Assembly: GCA_013398955.1 (NCBI GenBank)
Contig: VWPU01014135.1
Location: 310,001 to 374,000 of the forward strand
From: Callaeas wilsoni
Taxonomy: Eukaryota; Chordata; Aves; Passeriformes; Callaeidae
DNA: 64,000 bases
Reading direction: 5' to 3'
Under the pieces are notes generated by a model, which saw nothing but the letters and a program-made list of their open reading frames with translations, did no database searches and was not told the DNA's origin. Of the stretch, positions 13,201 through 25,700 are shown one piece after another (the first letter of the stretch is position 1; each line of letters begins with the position of its first letter). The position numbers and the translations under genes were made by a program.

Positions 13201-16200
13201 TGGCAAGAATTTCAGTTCCTTATTTGTTTTTGAAAATACAAAAGATGTCATTTCATTTCTGTTGAATAACATTCAAGCCTGCGACAGAGGATTTACATTA
13301 ATTTGTCTGTAAATCACATTGGTTAAAGGTGGCAGTGGGAGGGAGAAGTAAAAGGAAGGGGTGCAGCTGGGGGGTTCCACTTGGTGGGAGCATGGCTGAG
13401 GAGCATTTACAGGAGGATCAGCTGATGGGCATTTCTGAAGAGGAGTATGGCAAATTGAAAGAAGCGAAAGAGTCTGAATCATCCAGGCACACTCACAGAG
13501 CTCAAGAGGAACGTGGAGTATTTTTTGTTTCATTGTAAGTCCAGCAAACGAGGAATAAAAGTTTGGAAGACCAGAAATCTTGAGAGAAAAAAAGTTGTGC
13601 CTATTCTGTTTGAAATGCAGCTTGCATTTATCTTTAGACATGATAAGATTTTTTTTTTTTGTAAAAGATTAGTGTTCCAGAGATGAAAGCCAAAGAGTCA
13701 GAAATATGAAAATGTGAAATAAATTACACTAATTGAATCTTATTTTTTCCTTTCAGGGACTGCCTTTAGTCCACATGTCAACCACAATTAGGTCCTCTAG
13801 AATCCAAGGACCTGCTTTTGAGGATGCTCCACTTTGATCAGCTCCCAGCCAAGTGCTTCAGTGGATATAAATGACTTCAGCTGGGGTGGAGAGTCAGGCT
13901 CACTTTGCAGCTCTCAAAGGCAGCCCAGACAGCACAGAAGATCTTCCTGTGCTTGAAGTTTGCTTCACTGGCCACAGCACGATCTGCAACTCATCAGTCC
14001 ATGTGTTTTCCAGAGCAGGAGGATGCCAGGTTACATTTCACTTTGTGTCCAAACTGTATTTTCACTCTGAAATTTGGCCTTTAGCTAAACTGTTTCTGTT
14101 TTCAAGTTCTGAGGGTTTAAGTATTCAACAACTACCATTTATAGTTTTACAGTAATTTCCCAGGAATGAAAAGAAAAGCGGTGACTTTGGGTTACTGAAC
14201 TTTGTCTTAGTGTTTGAAATTTGAGAAAGAGGCAGGTGCTGCATAGGTTTAAGCAGTGGTGATTTTGGTAGGGTGTTGAGTACTTTCGCTATTGCTTGGG
14301 ACATACTCTGCCCTTCCACACTGACCTTTTCTGACACTTGGGGTCTTGGGCTGGTCCTGTAGGAAAGAGGAGCCTGAGATGTCCCTCCAAAGGACATCAT
14401 GTGGGAAGAAAGATGCCCTGATGCTGCAGGAACTGGGGCCATCATAGACAGGAGGAAGGTTTGGAGACCCACTCTGAATTTCATTAAAGGCAGTGCAGAG
14501 AGCACAGCTTCAGGGGGAAAGATAAAACACGAAAATGTATTTGGATTCTTTCTTTTCAGTTTGTAAGCTGTGTTTCTTTAGACATTATTCAAATATTTGC
14601 ATGAGAACAATTGATAACATTCAGCCAGAATTAGGTAAGATGTTGATGTCTCTGAAAGAGCTCAGTTGCTGTCGTCCTTCTCAGCATGAGCAGAGAAATT
14701 CCATCTGTGAACCTTCCCAAACAATCCTTTCATTCACGTTTAGGAACTTGAATCACTTCTCCTTGCATTTCAGATTTGAAATGTGAACTGAAATGTGTTT
14801 CTGTAGATAATAAACAGTAACAATGAACACTATAAATAATTTAGTTGGCAACTCCAAGAGATTTGTTCCTGGAAGCAAAGGTGATGCAAGGATATGCCAG
14901 TTGAGATAAGCTATAGGAACACCCACACCTGGTTGAGTTAACTTCACAATATTGCCAAGAATAACTCAGGAAGTGCTTTGTCTCTTCCAAAAGAAAGCTG
15001 CATTCTTGACTGCACAAGCAATTGTACAAATGCATTTGATCTTTTATTCATGTGGTGGCTGGGTGTCAAATGCTGTCGTTCAGCTCTCTGGGAAGCTGTT
15101 TAGGACATTCCATTCTGTCATTTATGTGTTGCTTTAGCCCCAAATTACTTTGAATATGTTTGTTTGTTTGTTTTATCCTAAGAGCATTCCTTCCAAGATG
15201 TTTATGTTCCTATCTCCCTGTCTGATGCTTACCTAAAATGCCATATGTCAATGTATACGTGGTGCTAAATTCCCACCCATTAATACACAGAGATATACAT
15301 TCCTTCCTGGCATGGGTTCTCAGAAGGATGCCTGTTATTGTAATTGCCCCCAAAATACAATAAAGAATAACCAGGTAAACAGCAATCAAACTGCTGAAAT
15401 GCATCTAGGAGAGGGTTTGCAAACAATTTGCTTTTGAATAAGTTTTATACGCCAAGAATATACAGTGAAATGAGAAATTTAATCAAAACTGTATAGATAG
15501 AAAAAATTCTTGCCAGTCCTATTTTAGCCTTTTTGCACATATTCACCACGGTTTATTATTGTATTTTCTACTTTTAAACGTTACCAAGCTACGCAGTTCA
15601 CACACTTTGCAACCGCATAGCACAAAATTCTCAAAAAAAATATTAACAACGTAGCACTACTAGTGCAAGGATATTATCCATTGATTTCCAGGTAAGGTAC
15701 ATGATGATATCTAGTTTAAATTTTTTATTGATGCAAGCTATATTAAAAATAGCCAGCAAGGAACAGAGCAATGTTTTCTGAGCTGATGCCAGTCCCCAGT
15801 GCAACTACAATGGGACGACCACGTTGTCCTTCCCCTCCATCTGTGTTTGTCTTCAGAAGAAAATAATCCCATTATTATCAGTTAATACTTGCAGTGCAGA
15901 CAAGCTGTTAACAGAGAGGATCAAAGCCAGGCCATATCTGAGAACTTCTTTGTATTTCATAGCGAGAAAGAATCTGACCAAAAATCCCCCCATGTGCTTA
16001 ACACAAAAAGTTTATTTACCAGCTAAGCCACACAGGTGATGCCTGGTGTGCTCCCCCTGAGGTTACCCTGGGCATGAAGGAGCATGAACTGATAGACCAT
16101 AATAACCCACCTGATAATAACCAAAGGACAAGAGATAAGAAGTGATAAAGAAGTAGAGACAAGGCCTTTGTGTTTGCAACCTCGTAGTGCTTCCAAACTG

Positions 16201-19200
16201 GAAAGGACAGATGAGATTTTTCTTTTTTTCTAAAAAAAGTAAGAAGTGCTTAAGAGAAAATACAAAATAAAACTTTGAATAAAAAAAAAAAATCTCCAGA
16301 TGGTCATTAAATATGTTAAATGGCAGCCTGCTTTCAGCCCACCAGGCACTGAGTTTATTATTCTAATAACATCTTAAAATGAAAAAGATAAAGTCTTATA
16401 AAAAGAGGCTGTTAACTTTGATGGCGCTTAATCCAGATAACTTTTAGGATACCCATTAATGTGCAAAGATACAAAACATATATTCAGTGCCACAATAGTT
16501 CTCTCCTGAAGGGTCCTCACGCAGGCACTGCCAGACTTTTTCTGTTTTCTTTTGCATGCAGGTGCTTAAAAAGAGAAAGCTTCAAAGGAAGAAACAGAAC
16601 AAACACTTAAAACAGTGATTTAAAAAAAAAAAAAAATTGAAATTATGAAAGCTAAAAATGCCAAAGAGTAGAGAAAAGAGAATTTGGAAAGGTAGTTCCA
16701 TTTTCAGTCTAAGCTTCGCCATACAAGACATATTATTGCCTTGTATGATATATTTTATTAAGACTTGATATATATGCCATATACACATTAATAATATTTG
16801 ATCATTCAACACAGTAAATCCTTCTCAAATAATGTGCATTTTACAGTGATTTACAAATACATCCAATTTAAGTGTAGTGGCTTGGAATGTCCATATCCAT
16901 TTTGGGACAGTTAGATATGTATATATTGGTTTGATGTTATATAAATAAGTATTATCAAGTTTACCTTATGTTTTAAGAAACTGAAAACAGAGTAAAGTCA
17001 ATTTAATTTGTTTGAGGGATCTGGATGTGCAGGGTCTGAGATCCTGGACTGGAAAACCTCCTCTTCTAAAAGCCCTCAAGTATTTATAATATTGTTTCAA
17101 CTCAAGCCTCGTTTTCTGTAAAGCAGTTTTATTCAGTTTATATGGAATTCTAATTCCAATGCTAAGGCAGTATAACCTTCCAGATTTAGCTATTTAATAA
17201 GATTTTATATTGTTTTAAGAATGCTGCATCACTTTTACAGTGTATCCAAAGCAGATTTGCTCATTTCTTTGATTTCACGCGCTTGATACGATTGCAGATT
17301 TTTCATACAACTTTTACAACTAATTTATATTTTCCCATTTTCATACAACGACTTAGTTCTAAAATGCTGAGAAAAGTATTTAATTTAATATTTTTTAATA
17401 TTAATTCAATCAATTAATTAATTAATATTTTGGGCCAGACAGTTGCTGTTAAGATCTGTGCTGTGTTTCGGAGCACTCCTCTCCCCCTGTGCTGTCTCTC
17501 AGGTTTGTGTGCAGGCGGCTCAGCCTTGGTGGCAGCGATGACTGACCGAGGGATTGCCCCAGCCCAGAGAGCCCACTGTGTCTGTCCTTCTGGGGCACCA
17601 GCACGGCTGGAATTCACTTTGGAATGTGCAGAGTAGCCCAAGGAGGCACTGAGCCCCAAAACCTTCAATAGTGATCAGCACGGCAGCCCCCAACTGCAGA
17701 ACAGCCTTCGATCCGTGCTGTGCACATGTATCAGCTCCTACCGATACAAATTAGGAAAATTATTGATTAATATAAAGGAAATAAACTTGGTCAGTGTATT
17801 CCAATGATTATTTCAATGCTGTGCCCACATTCTTTGTTTTCTGTCCTGGTTTCATTCATCCCAAACCAGCCAATTGAGCTCCTTGGTAAAAGTGGTCATC
17901 CTACAATTATTAATAAATTCTTTTTTTCGCTGATTTTTCAAAATTATATTAGAACCACAAAGAAAAAGTGGTGACAAAATTAACCATTTCGCTTTAGCAT
18001 TGAAAGGCAATTTTTATATTTCTCATGCAAAATAGTCTTAGAAGTCACAAGTGAAAAATCACTGGTAGTCAATGAAGTAGAGGAATAAAATCCTGTTCCA
18101 AGTGAGTTCTTTTTGAATAGCAATTTCCGAGTGGAAGGGGATGACTTACGCTGCTGATATTAAGGATAATGCTGAAGAATCTTTTAAAAATGCAGGCATG
18201 TCTTTTTATGCCTACAGAATTTTCTCTAGTGGAATCCTGGGAAAAGGAAAAAGGAAAAATTTAAAAGGACAACTCTACGTGTTCTTTAGAAATAGGCGGT
18301 AATTCTTTCTTTTCCTTTTTCTTCCCACACCCCTTTGCCAAACTTATCCCTCTTACTCAGGCTTCAGTGTGAGTCAGGAAAGAGGACCTGCATCAGCAAG
18401 AGAAGCAATTTATTGAGCAGTTAAAGCTGATAACAGAAATTTCCATCTGGAAGCAAAGTAAGCCAAGGATCATGGAAATAGGTGGAAGTCCTTATTCAAG
18501 AAAATGCTCAGTTCTTCACGGTGGAAAAGCAGGTAAGTGGTACACCAGGGGTATTATTCTCTTCTGGGAAAAAAAATGCATGTTGGAAACACGTTCCAGA
18601 GTTTTACACTCATCATTTTGTTTGGAGTTCTAGACCAAAGGGGAAAAAAAATGGCTTGAGAAATAAAATGGCAAGAAACTCTTCACTGAGCAATACATTT
18701 CTCAAATTTCAGCACCTTCTATGCTGAAAACACGTTCTCAGGAAGTATTGGTTCCTAATTGGAGGGAACAACTGAATTCCTTGCAAAAAGTGCCTGAGTG
18801 TGGATACTTGCCCATGTGCAGGTGTAGTAAGAGGCTTCAGCAGCACCTCTGAAATGGTCAGCGGATGCCTGCACGTCTGAGCTGGATTACTGCCAAGGAA
18901 AATCTTCATTCCTCGGAATTTACTCTGCATGAAGAGATGACTGGCAATTACTCTGGCCCACAGTGAAAGTAAACTGGAATTAACCTAAAAGAAATCAATC
19001 CAAAACATCTAAACACAGGTAAATGCATTTACTTTCTTCTCTAAATGCGTGGCAATAACAGAACATGCGGTCTTGTTACTAATTAAGAGTTCAAGCAGTC
19101 AATCTTTGGTTCTTCTGTTCAATTAAAAGAAAAAAATAAATAATTGTGTGCACGCACAGTTCTCAGAACTGAGGTTTCTGGACAGCAGCCAGGCTGCAGG

Positions 19201-21544
19201 TGCAGCATTAGAGAATCAGGTACAGAATGTCACTGTGAAACATGGGTTTGGATTTTGGTTATCTCTGATAAAGGCCCAAGGAAGCTCTGCAGAGCACTGT
19301 GCCCTGTAGCAGTGTCCAGAGCAGCGCAGAATGAACACAAGCCAGTGAATAAATTATAGAAGGTGGAGATCAGTGGAGATCAACAGTGGATAAATAATCC
19401 AGCAAAATACATGTTGGAGAAATGCTTTCTTCCTCTTTTTTTAAAGCAGAGTAACTTGCAAGAACTTGTTTCTTTGTTCTATCTCTGATTTTCAAGAGGG
19501 TCTGATGATTTCAAAGCAGAAACTGATGTGGTTTTTGGAAAACTTGATTCTGAAGCACAGTGCAGCAGTTCTTAAAAATCTGCTAAAACTTCAGATTTAT
19601 TAGCTGAGATGTTTTCTGCGCTTTATATTATTGCTGATATTAAAATATATATAAAACTCCACAATTACATGCTTAGACAAAATTTTACATAGATTTATAG
19701 TTTCTGTGACATTTACAAGTGCAGATGGTGTTTCTGTTGTAAATTTTTTGTCACATATGAAATTATAAATTATTTGATACAAAGTTAAAATTCCAGAATA
19801 CAAAATTGCAACTTTGGTATCATTTAGTGTTACCAAAAAACTTAACAAATGTTAAATAGATGTCATTAATGAAAATTCTAATTTATTCCACTTCCACGTT
19901 CAGCTTCATTAGAAATACAATCTTTTATAATTATTGTTTCTTACAAGTGTAATGTCAGGTCACAGCCTTGGGGTGATAGCAGATGAAGGAAGGTATTAAC
20001 TCGTTCCCAAAGTTAGCATTCGATTTTGAAGGTTTTCTTTTTTAATAAAAGTTCACATTTTTCAGTTGTTATACACTTGGCATGTCAAATACAGCTTGCT
20101 TTTTTTAAAATTCACTAGGGCTTAGATGAAGCTTAATTTATTTCAGCAGCTGAATCTTGTCCTCTTAGTCAAGTTTCATCATTTTCAGATAATGAAATCT
20201 TGCAGCAGCCTCGTATTAGGCTAGGAAGCAAAGTGTTTTGTAGCTTAACTTTCAGGGTTGTGGTTATCACCCCAAAGAGGGAGGAAATTTTGCTTATCTG
20301 AACCAGTCACATGTTGAGATTCAAACAGAAAAGGCACAAACCATGAGGGTATTATGGAAATAGCAAACAATACTTTCATATCCTGTGTTGGGACTCAGTC
20401 AGTCTACCTTAGCCCTTTGAAAGGGAGGTCAGAACCTGAAATTTATGTTTAAATAAATATATCGGGCATCATTCAACGTCTGCCAATACACTGGGAAGTG
20501 TCCAAACCCTAATCCTGCTAAGGGAGCAGAGTTTGTCACAGTGACACCCCCAGCCCAGGGTCCAGTGCCCTCTGCTCATCCCCCACTCACTGCCACATTC
20601 TCCCACTGCTGGGAAATTGAATTAGCCCCTCATTAGGAAGCAAATAGGTGCAGATAAATGTTTGATATTCTGCCTCCAGTAGTGGCTAAGCAGAAATATC
20701 CCCCGAGTCCCATCTGCAGAGCTGGATGTAGGATTACACCTTCCTGCTGCCTGTAGGGCTGAGTTCTGCCCTGCTGCACGAGACCAAATTAATCTTTTCC
20801 TAAGCAGTGTTATTTCGGATATTGCTGGTGGTCAATTATGCAGCCCCTCTTAAATTCCTCGCTCAGCTGTTGCACTGCATAAGTGATTATTTCCTGTTGG
20901 GTGTTATCTGACTGCTAGCTATAAATCTTTGTGAAAAACCACTTGTTTTCCCGTTCTGACAGATGCTCCCAGGGAATGCTTGTTAAGGGAAGAAGGACTT
21001 CTGTCTGCATCTGCTGCAGTCAGCCCCAAAGTAGATTAAACACTAAACAACACTGGCCAGATTTTGCATCCTGATGCTCACAGGTAACCATTCTCTTGTA
21101 ATGAGAGATGCTTGGAAAAGAACTATTTCACTCTGCTGTGCTCACAATCCATGAGGATTCTGCTGTCTCCATACTACACATCACTCTGATTTAGAGCTAT
21201 GCTGTGTCATTCATTACCTCAGTAATTGTGAAGGAAAAAAATAATGGTTCCAGGACTTGTTCTTCATGAAATGATCTTGTCAGTGGCTATGGTAAAACAT
21301 TTGATATGATAATGAAACATGGAAGATTCTGTCATTCTTTGTTCTCCCTCTTATTACCTTTATTACAATTGAGAAGAAAAGAATATCGTAAAGGATGTGA
21401 AGGACACTTCCACTCTCATCTGAATAATTTTAATATCTTCATTTAGATGTTTTTAGAACTCCCCCTCTTCTGACAGATGTACTTTCTATATGCTGGTGGC
21501 TCAGGGTCACCCTTTGGTGAGAGCTGGGGCTGGTTAGAATGGAG
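10251..21544. other. Long AT-rich non-coding interval
   Basis: About 11.3 kb with no recognised gene or transposon. AT-only stretches occur near 10630-10710 and 17370-17431 (TTAA-rich). A GC-richer patch at 17440-17720 has frames open on both strands (68 and 84 codons). A 126-codon minus frame lies at 14125-14505. None shows a familiar domain or a convincing exon structure. Confidence 0.5.
17378..17431. repeat. TTAA-rich low-complexity tract
   Basis: A nearly pure A/T segment with runs of ttaat/attaa. It is low complexity, locally self-complementary and has no other signal. Confidence 0.75.
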
Positions 21545-21870
21545 AAGAATGAGACATGATTTCATCAATCCCTACAAATATCCCCAAGATGTGTCACAGG
21601 CTTGTGCCCAGCGACAGGACTAGGAGAAATGGCCAGAAACTAAACCACAACATGTTCCACCTCATCATGAGGGAGAACTTCTTTCCGTGGAGGGGGCAGA
21701 GCCCTGCAACAGCTGCCAAGGTTGGGATGTGGAATCTCCCTCTCTGGAGACATCCCCCCAAACCCACATGGACATGTTCCTGTGTCACCTGCTCCAGGCG
21801 ACCCTGCCTTGGACTGGGATCTCCAGAGGTCCCTTCCAACCCTTCAGACCCTAACAATTCTGTGATTCTG
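21545..21870 (+). mobile_element. CR1 LINE fragment, ORF2 end plus 3' tail
   Basis: A forward-strand CR1. The translation shows 'VPSDRTRRNGQKLNHNMFH' followed by 'REN-FF', the conserved C-terminal stretch of CR1 ORF2. The DNA continues through 'gaatctccctctctggagac', 'cctgtgtcacctgctccagg' and 'agaggtcccttccaaccc', and ends 'aattctgtgattctg'. It is of the sub-type with a 'ctggagatct...agaggtccc' tail, like the copy at 50266-50604 but in opposite orientation. It has a small internal gap near its left end and is 5'-truncated. The minus-strand frame of 108 codons over it is a shadow. Confidence 0.92.
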
Positions 21871-22386
21871 CAAAAACAGTAATTATTTATATGTAAGAAT
21901 CTATAAAATGATGGAACCACACTGGGCTGTCTTAAAGAAACTGTTCATCTTATCAATAATTCTGCCAGCTCTCTGCCAATTTGCTCTGTCAGTTTTCTTT
22001 CCCTTTGATCAAAGCCAGAGAAGAACTTATTAAAAGAAAGGCAGACTCTGCCTGGTGCAGAAAAAGGACTTTTGTGTAATTATTCCTTTTACATAAAAAC
22101 AGCACCAAAAAACCCTTGGCAGTTGTTATCCTTTCCCTGCTACGGGACAATCCTTTGTGACCCTCAGACACCACTCCTGTGCCCAGGCCTGCCTGCTGCC
22201 CGACTGTCACTGGTCTGGGTGACAATGGCCAGAGTCTAGATCCATGGCAGGCTGCTGAAGAGATGTCCCAAAGGAAAGGGGGACTCCTCAGTGTCCATAA
22301 TGTACAGCACACACAGAGCTAAATCAGCCCCAGCCTTCTCTGTCATTTCCTGTGTTTCCACACTATTTTTTCCCACATAATCCGTA
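21871..22386. other. Non-coding spacer between CR1 and pyrimidine tract
   Basis: About 500 bp of mixed composition. A 107-codon minus-strand frame (21989-22312) has no recognisable domain. Nothing else is seen. Confidence 0.5.
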
Positions 22387-22778
22387 CCTTTCCTTTCCTT
22401 TCCTTCCTTTTCCTTTCCTTTCCTTTCTTTTCTTTTCTTTTCCTTTCCTTTCTTTCCTTTTCCTTTTCTTTCCTTCCCTTTTTTTTTCTTTCTTTTTTTT
22501 TTTTTTCTTTCTTTTTTTTTTTTTTCTTTCTTTTTTTTTTTTTTCTTTCTTTTTTTTTTTTTTCTTTCTTTTTTTTTTTTTTCTTTCTTTTTTTTTTTTT
22601 TCTTTCTTTTTTTTTTTTTTCTTTCTTTTTTTTTTTTTTCTTTCTTTTTTTTTTTTTTCTTTCTTTTTTTTTTTTTTCTTTCTTTTTTTTTTTTTTCTTT
22701 CTTTTTTTTTTTTTTCTTTCTTTTTTTTTTTTTTCTTTTTCTTTCCTTTCCTTTCCTTTCCCTTCCCTTCCCTTCCCT
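22387..22778. repeat. 392-nt uninterrupted homopyrimidine tract
   Basis: Every base on the + strand from 22387 to 22778 is C or T, so the other strand is all purine. It has three blocks: irregular CCTTT/CTTTT pentanucleotides on the left (22387-22487), a 19-bp regular array in the middle (22488-22739), and CCTTT/CCCTT repeats on the right. Long mirror-like homopurine/homopyrimidine tracts are the classical substrate for intramolecular triplex (H-DNA); that behaviour is inference here. The 150- to 180-codon frames across it encode only Phe/Leu/Ser or Lys/Glu/Arg low complexity and are artefacts. Confidence 0.97.
22488..22739. repeat. 19-bp minisatellite, 13 perfect units
   Basis: The unit is CTTTC followed by 14 T. 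The first C of each unit falls at 22488, 22507, 22526 and so on every 19 bp to 22716, and a partial unit starts at 22735. All 13 complete units are identical in the given sequence, including the length of the T14 run. Such homogeneity implies recent expansion or strong homogenisation, or a consensus imposed by assembly. The unit probably arose from the flanking CTTTC pentamers. Confidence 0.97.
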
Positions 22779-25700
22779 GTCCTGTCATTTCCCATCCCTT
22801 CCTTTCGGTGTGTTTCTCTCTGCCATTCCTTGCTGTCTCTGCCAAGCTAGTGAAGCTGGTTTCTAGACAGAAATGTCATAAATTCAGTACATAATTTTTG
22901 CTGTTGTTTCAGAGAAACTACTTTTATTTCATTCCAGCAGCCTTAGGGTCTTCGGTTGTGGATACTTCTTTTAATAAGGTCGGTTTTCATTGCAAAAGGT
23001 AACAGTTAAAAGTTAAAAATACTGTATTTTCCTAGAAAGTGACACCACTCTACCTGTGAAAGGGAATGGAGCTGAGTATCCTATTACAAACCGAAGATAA
23101 ATGCTTTAATAATGAGGAATGGATATGATGGGTAAATGCTGCTCTGTCACGGGTTGGAATCACACAAGTGGGATTTTGAGAAGCTGAGTAATGGAATGCT
23201 GGCTTGGAGATGAGGAGCACCAGTTGATTTTCCTTCTGAGCTTTAAGCAGATGGCAGAACAGGAAACTAAAGAGGGAAGTCATGGTATTTTGAATATATT
23301 GACGTTTACTGCATCTTCCTAGAAGTAGGACAAATATGTAAAGGAGGAAAAGTGTCTCATTTGCATATTTTGATTTTACCAAGCAGCTCTGCCCTGTTTC
23401 TTTGCTGCAATTTGAAAACTGATGTTTTAATAATCAATGGATACTTATTATTTAATTATTAATTAATTAGTTAATTTTTTTCACTTTTGATTCAGCCTAA
23501 GTATATACCAAAATACTAGTTGTACACAAATTTTCTTTTTGATGAATACGTTGATCAATAGCAGTGTATTAAATAATTAATAATAACAATACAGGCATCT
23601 AATAATTTTATAGAGTAATTAGGCTTTAATGTAGCATCAAAATGCTTCATTCTTTCAAAAGTTAAGTGCAAATTGGGGATGAGAACTGTAGATACCAACC
23701 ACAGAGTGTTTTCACTTACATGAGTGCTTAATAATTTTTCCCCTATTAGGAACAGTTAAAAAACCCTGTCTCCTCCAGTTTGGTTTTTCTTGATCTGTTA
23801 TTCAGATTTTTCTTATTGATCTATGACAGTTAATCTGGTTTGTATCTTATGATGTATTTCTTTAGTCATTTCTTACATTGAGATGCTGAGTTTATGTTGT
23901 TTACTCTGGTGCAAAATACCAAAACTTCTAATGACAAGTGGATTATATCTTTGTTACAGAGAAAATGCACAGTCCTCAGCACTGTAAAATAATGAAGATG
24001 AAATTTGGCATTCTTTGCTTTTAATAGTCTCCAGTCTATCATTTCCATATATGCAAACAGACAATTCCTTCTTTACTATTTAATCAAAGAGCTAAAGATA
24101 TTAAAAGTAGAATAAGTTAAGGACTTTTAATAGACTCTGAAAACACAGCAATTTCAAGATGGCCCAGACTAATTATTCTTTAATTAAATACAGTATGTTA
24201 AACCTAAACTACAGACGTGGTTTGCAAAAAATGGGTAGGGCCCTATAGAAAACAAGCCTATTAATAAAGATTAATTTGTAACATGGAGAGGGGAAAGATG
24301 AGATGACCAATTGTGTCACAGTGGAAGCTGAGAGAGAAGAGAACTCTGTGACTAAGGATAGGAACTATTTGTTGTCTACACCAGATTTAGATTTTCAGAC
24401 AAATCTAAAGAATTAAAAGAAAAAATCCAAATCAGTCTGTAAAGACAGTGAGAATCTTGGGGTTTTTTTTTTGTTGTTTTGCTCAATGTAAAAGTTGTTT
24501 CTCATAAAAACCTTAAAACAATGTGTGTCAAGACTCACCCTGTGGAGACTGAATGCTTTTACATTGCGAGGTTTACACAGGGTGCCACAACCTTGCTCTG
24601 GCCACCCGAACATTGCATTATAATATACAGCATCTGATCCTATAGGTGAATATGAGTAATAAAACCCAGGCCTCATAAACTCCCTCAGACTATGCACCTG
24701 TGCTGCATTTTAATACCCTCTCTCCACTTTCTGTATCATTAAACCTGACACACCAAATTTTATTCCCTTTAGCAGTGTGGTTAGGTTGAATGCCCACTAA
24801 ATCTGAACCCTAAGTGGAGATGACTTCACCTTGGTGCTGAGCTTTCTTTGCTTCAATTACCTTTGGTACCTACCTTGCCTCAATTAACTTTGCAGGATCT
24901 GTGAAAAGGTCTCCCTATTATTGTGAGATGTTTTTCTAAGGAAGGAAAAATATATTTGGGAGTACACAATGATGCAGAAATGCGTTGAAAGAAATGGCAT
25001 TTTTGGTAGGTAGAAGCAGCTAAAGGCCATACTTAAGTAATAATAATAGTTAGAATCTCTTTATAGTCCCTCTTTTGAACCTCATTCTTTTGCTTAACCA
25101 TCTACAGACTCTCTCAGTGCAGAAATATCTTTTCCTATTCTACTTCCTGTGCTCCTTATTTATTTGAATTTTTACCTTAAACTCCTCAGGGCAATAATCA
25201 AGTCATTTCAACAGCAAAATTACTGTGTGATTTCTACTCCAGACATCTTATATATGATAGTGGACAGGAATTTCAATATTGCCTTGTCTTACATCAGGCA
25301 GCAGTAAGGAATTAGGCCTGGAATAGGGATAGAATATCTTCCAAGCCCTAACAGAGCTGAACGCGCAAGGGATCCAAGCAAACAGAGGCTGAAGGAAATT
25401 AGCAGCTAACTTGTTTGCTCTTGAGGTGTTACAGCAATGGCATGCAATTTCTGAATCCTTAAAAAAGAATGGATTCTGTCTTTTTTTATTTACTTTAAAC
25501 CTCTGTGACCAGCTGATTTAAAACCATTTGATCTCCAGGCTTAGCTAACTTGCTGCTGTCCATCTCAGCAGGAATTTTGATCACAAATAATGCTTGTTCA
25601 ATGTGAAGCCAGTAATGGGGGAATTTAGGAAATGCAACCAGGAAGCCAAAATTGTTTTTACGCTAGCACTCAAAAGTTGATTTAGAAGGATACATTCCTT

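Noticed and set aside
22343..22894. Open frames of 150-180 codons encoding Phe/Ser/Leu or Lys/Glu/Arg runs
   Set aside because: They are translations of the homopyrimidine minisatellite in several frames and on both strands, not a protein.
23444..23481. TTAA-rich tract as a transposon target or origin
   Set aside because: It is simple AT low complexity of the kind found repeatedly in this window.
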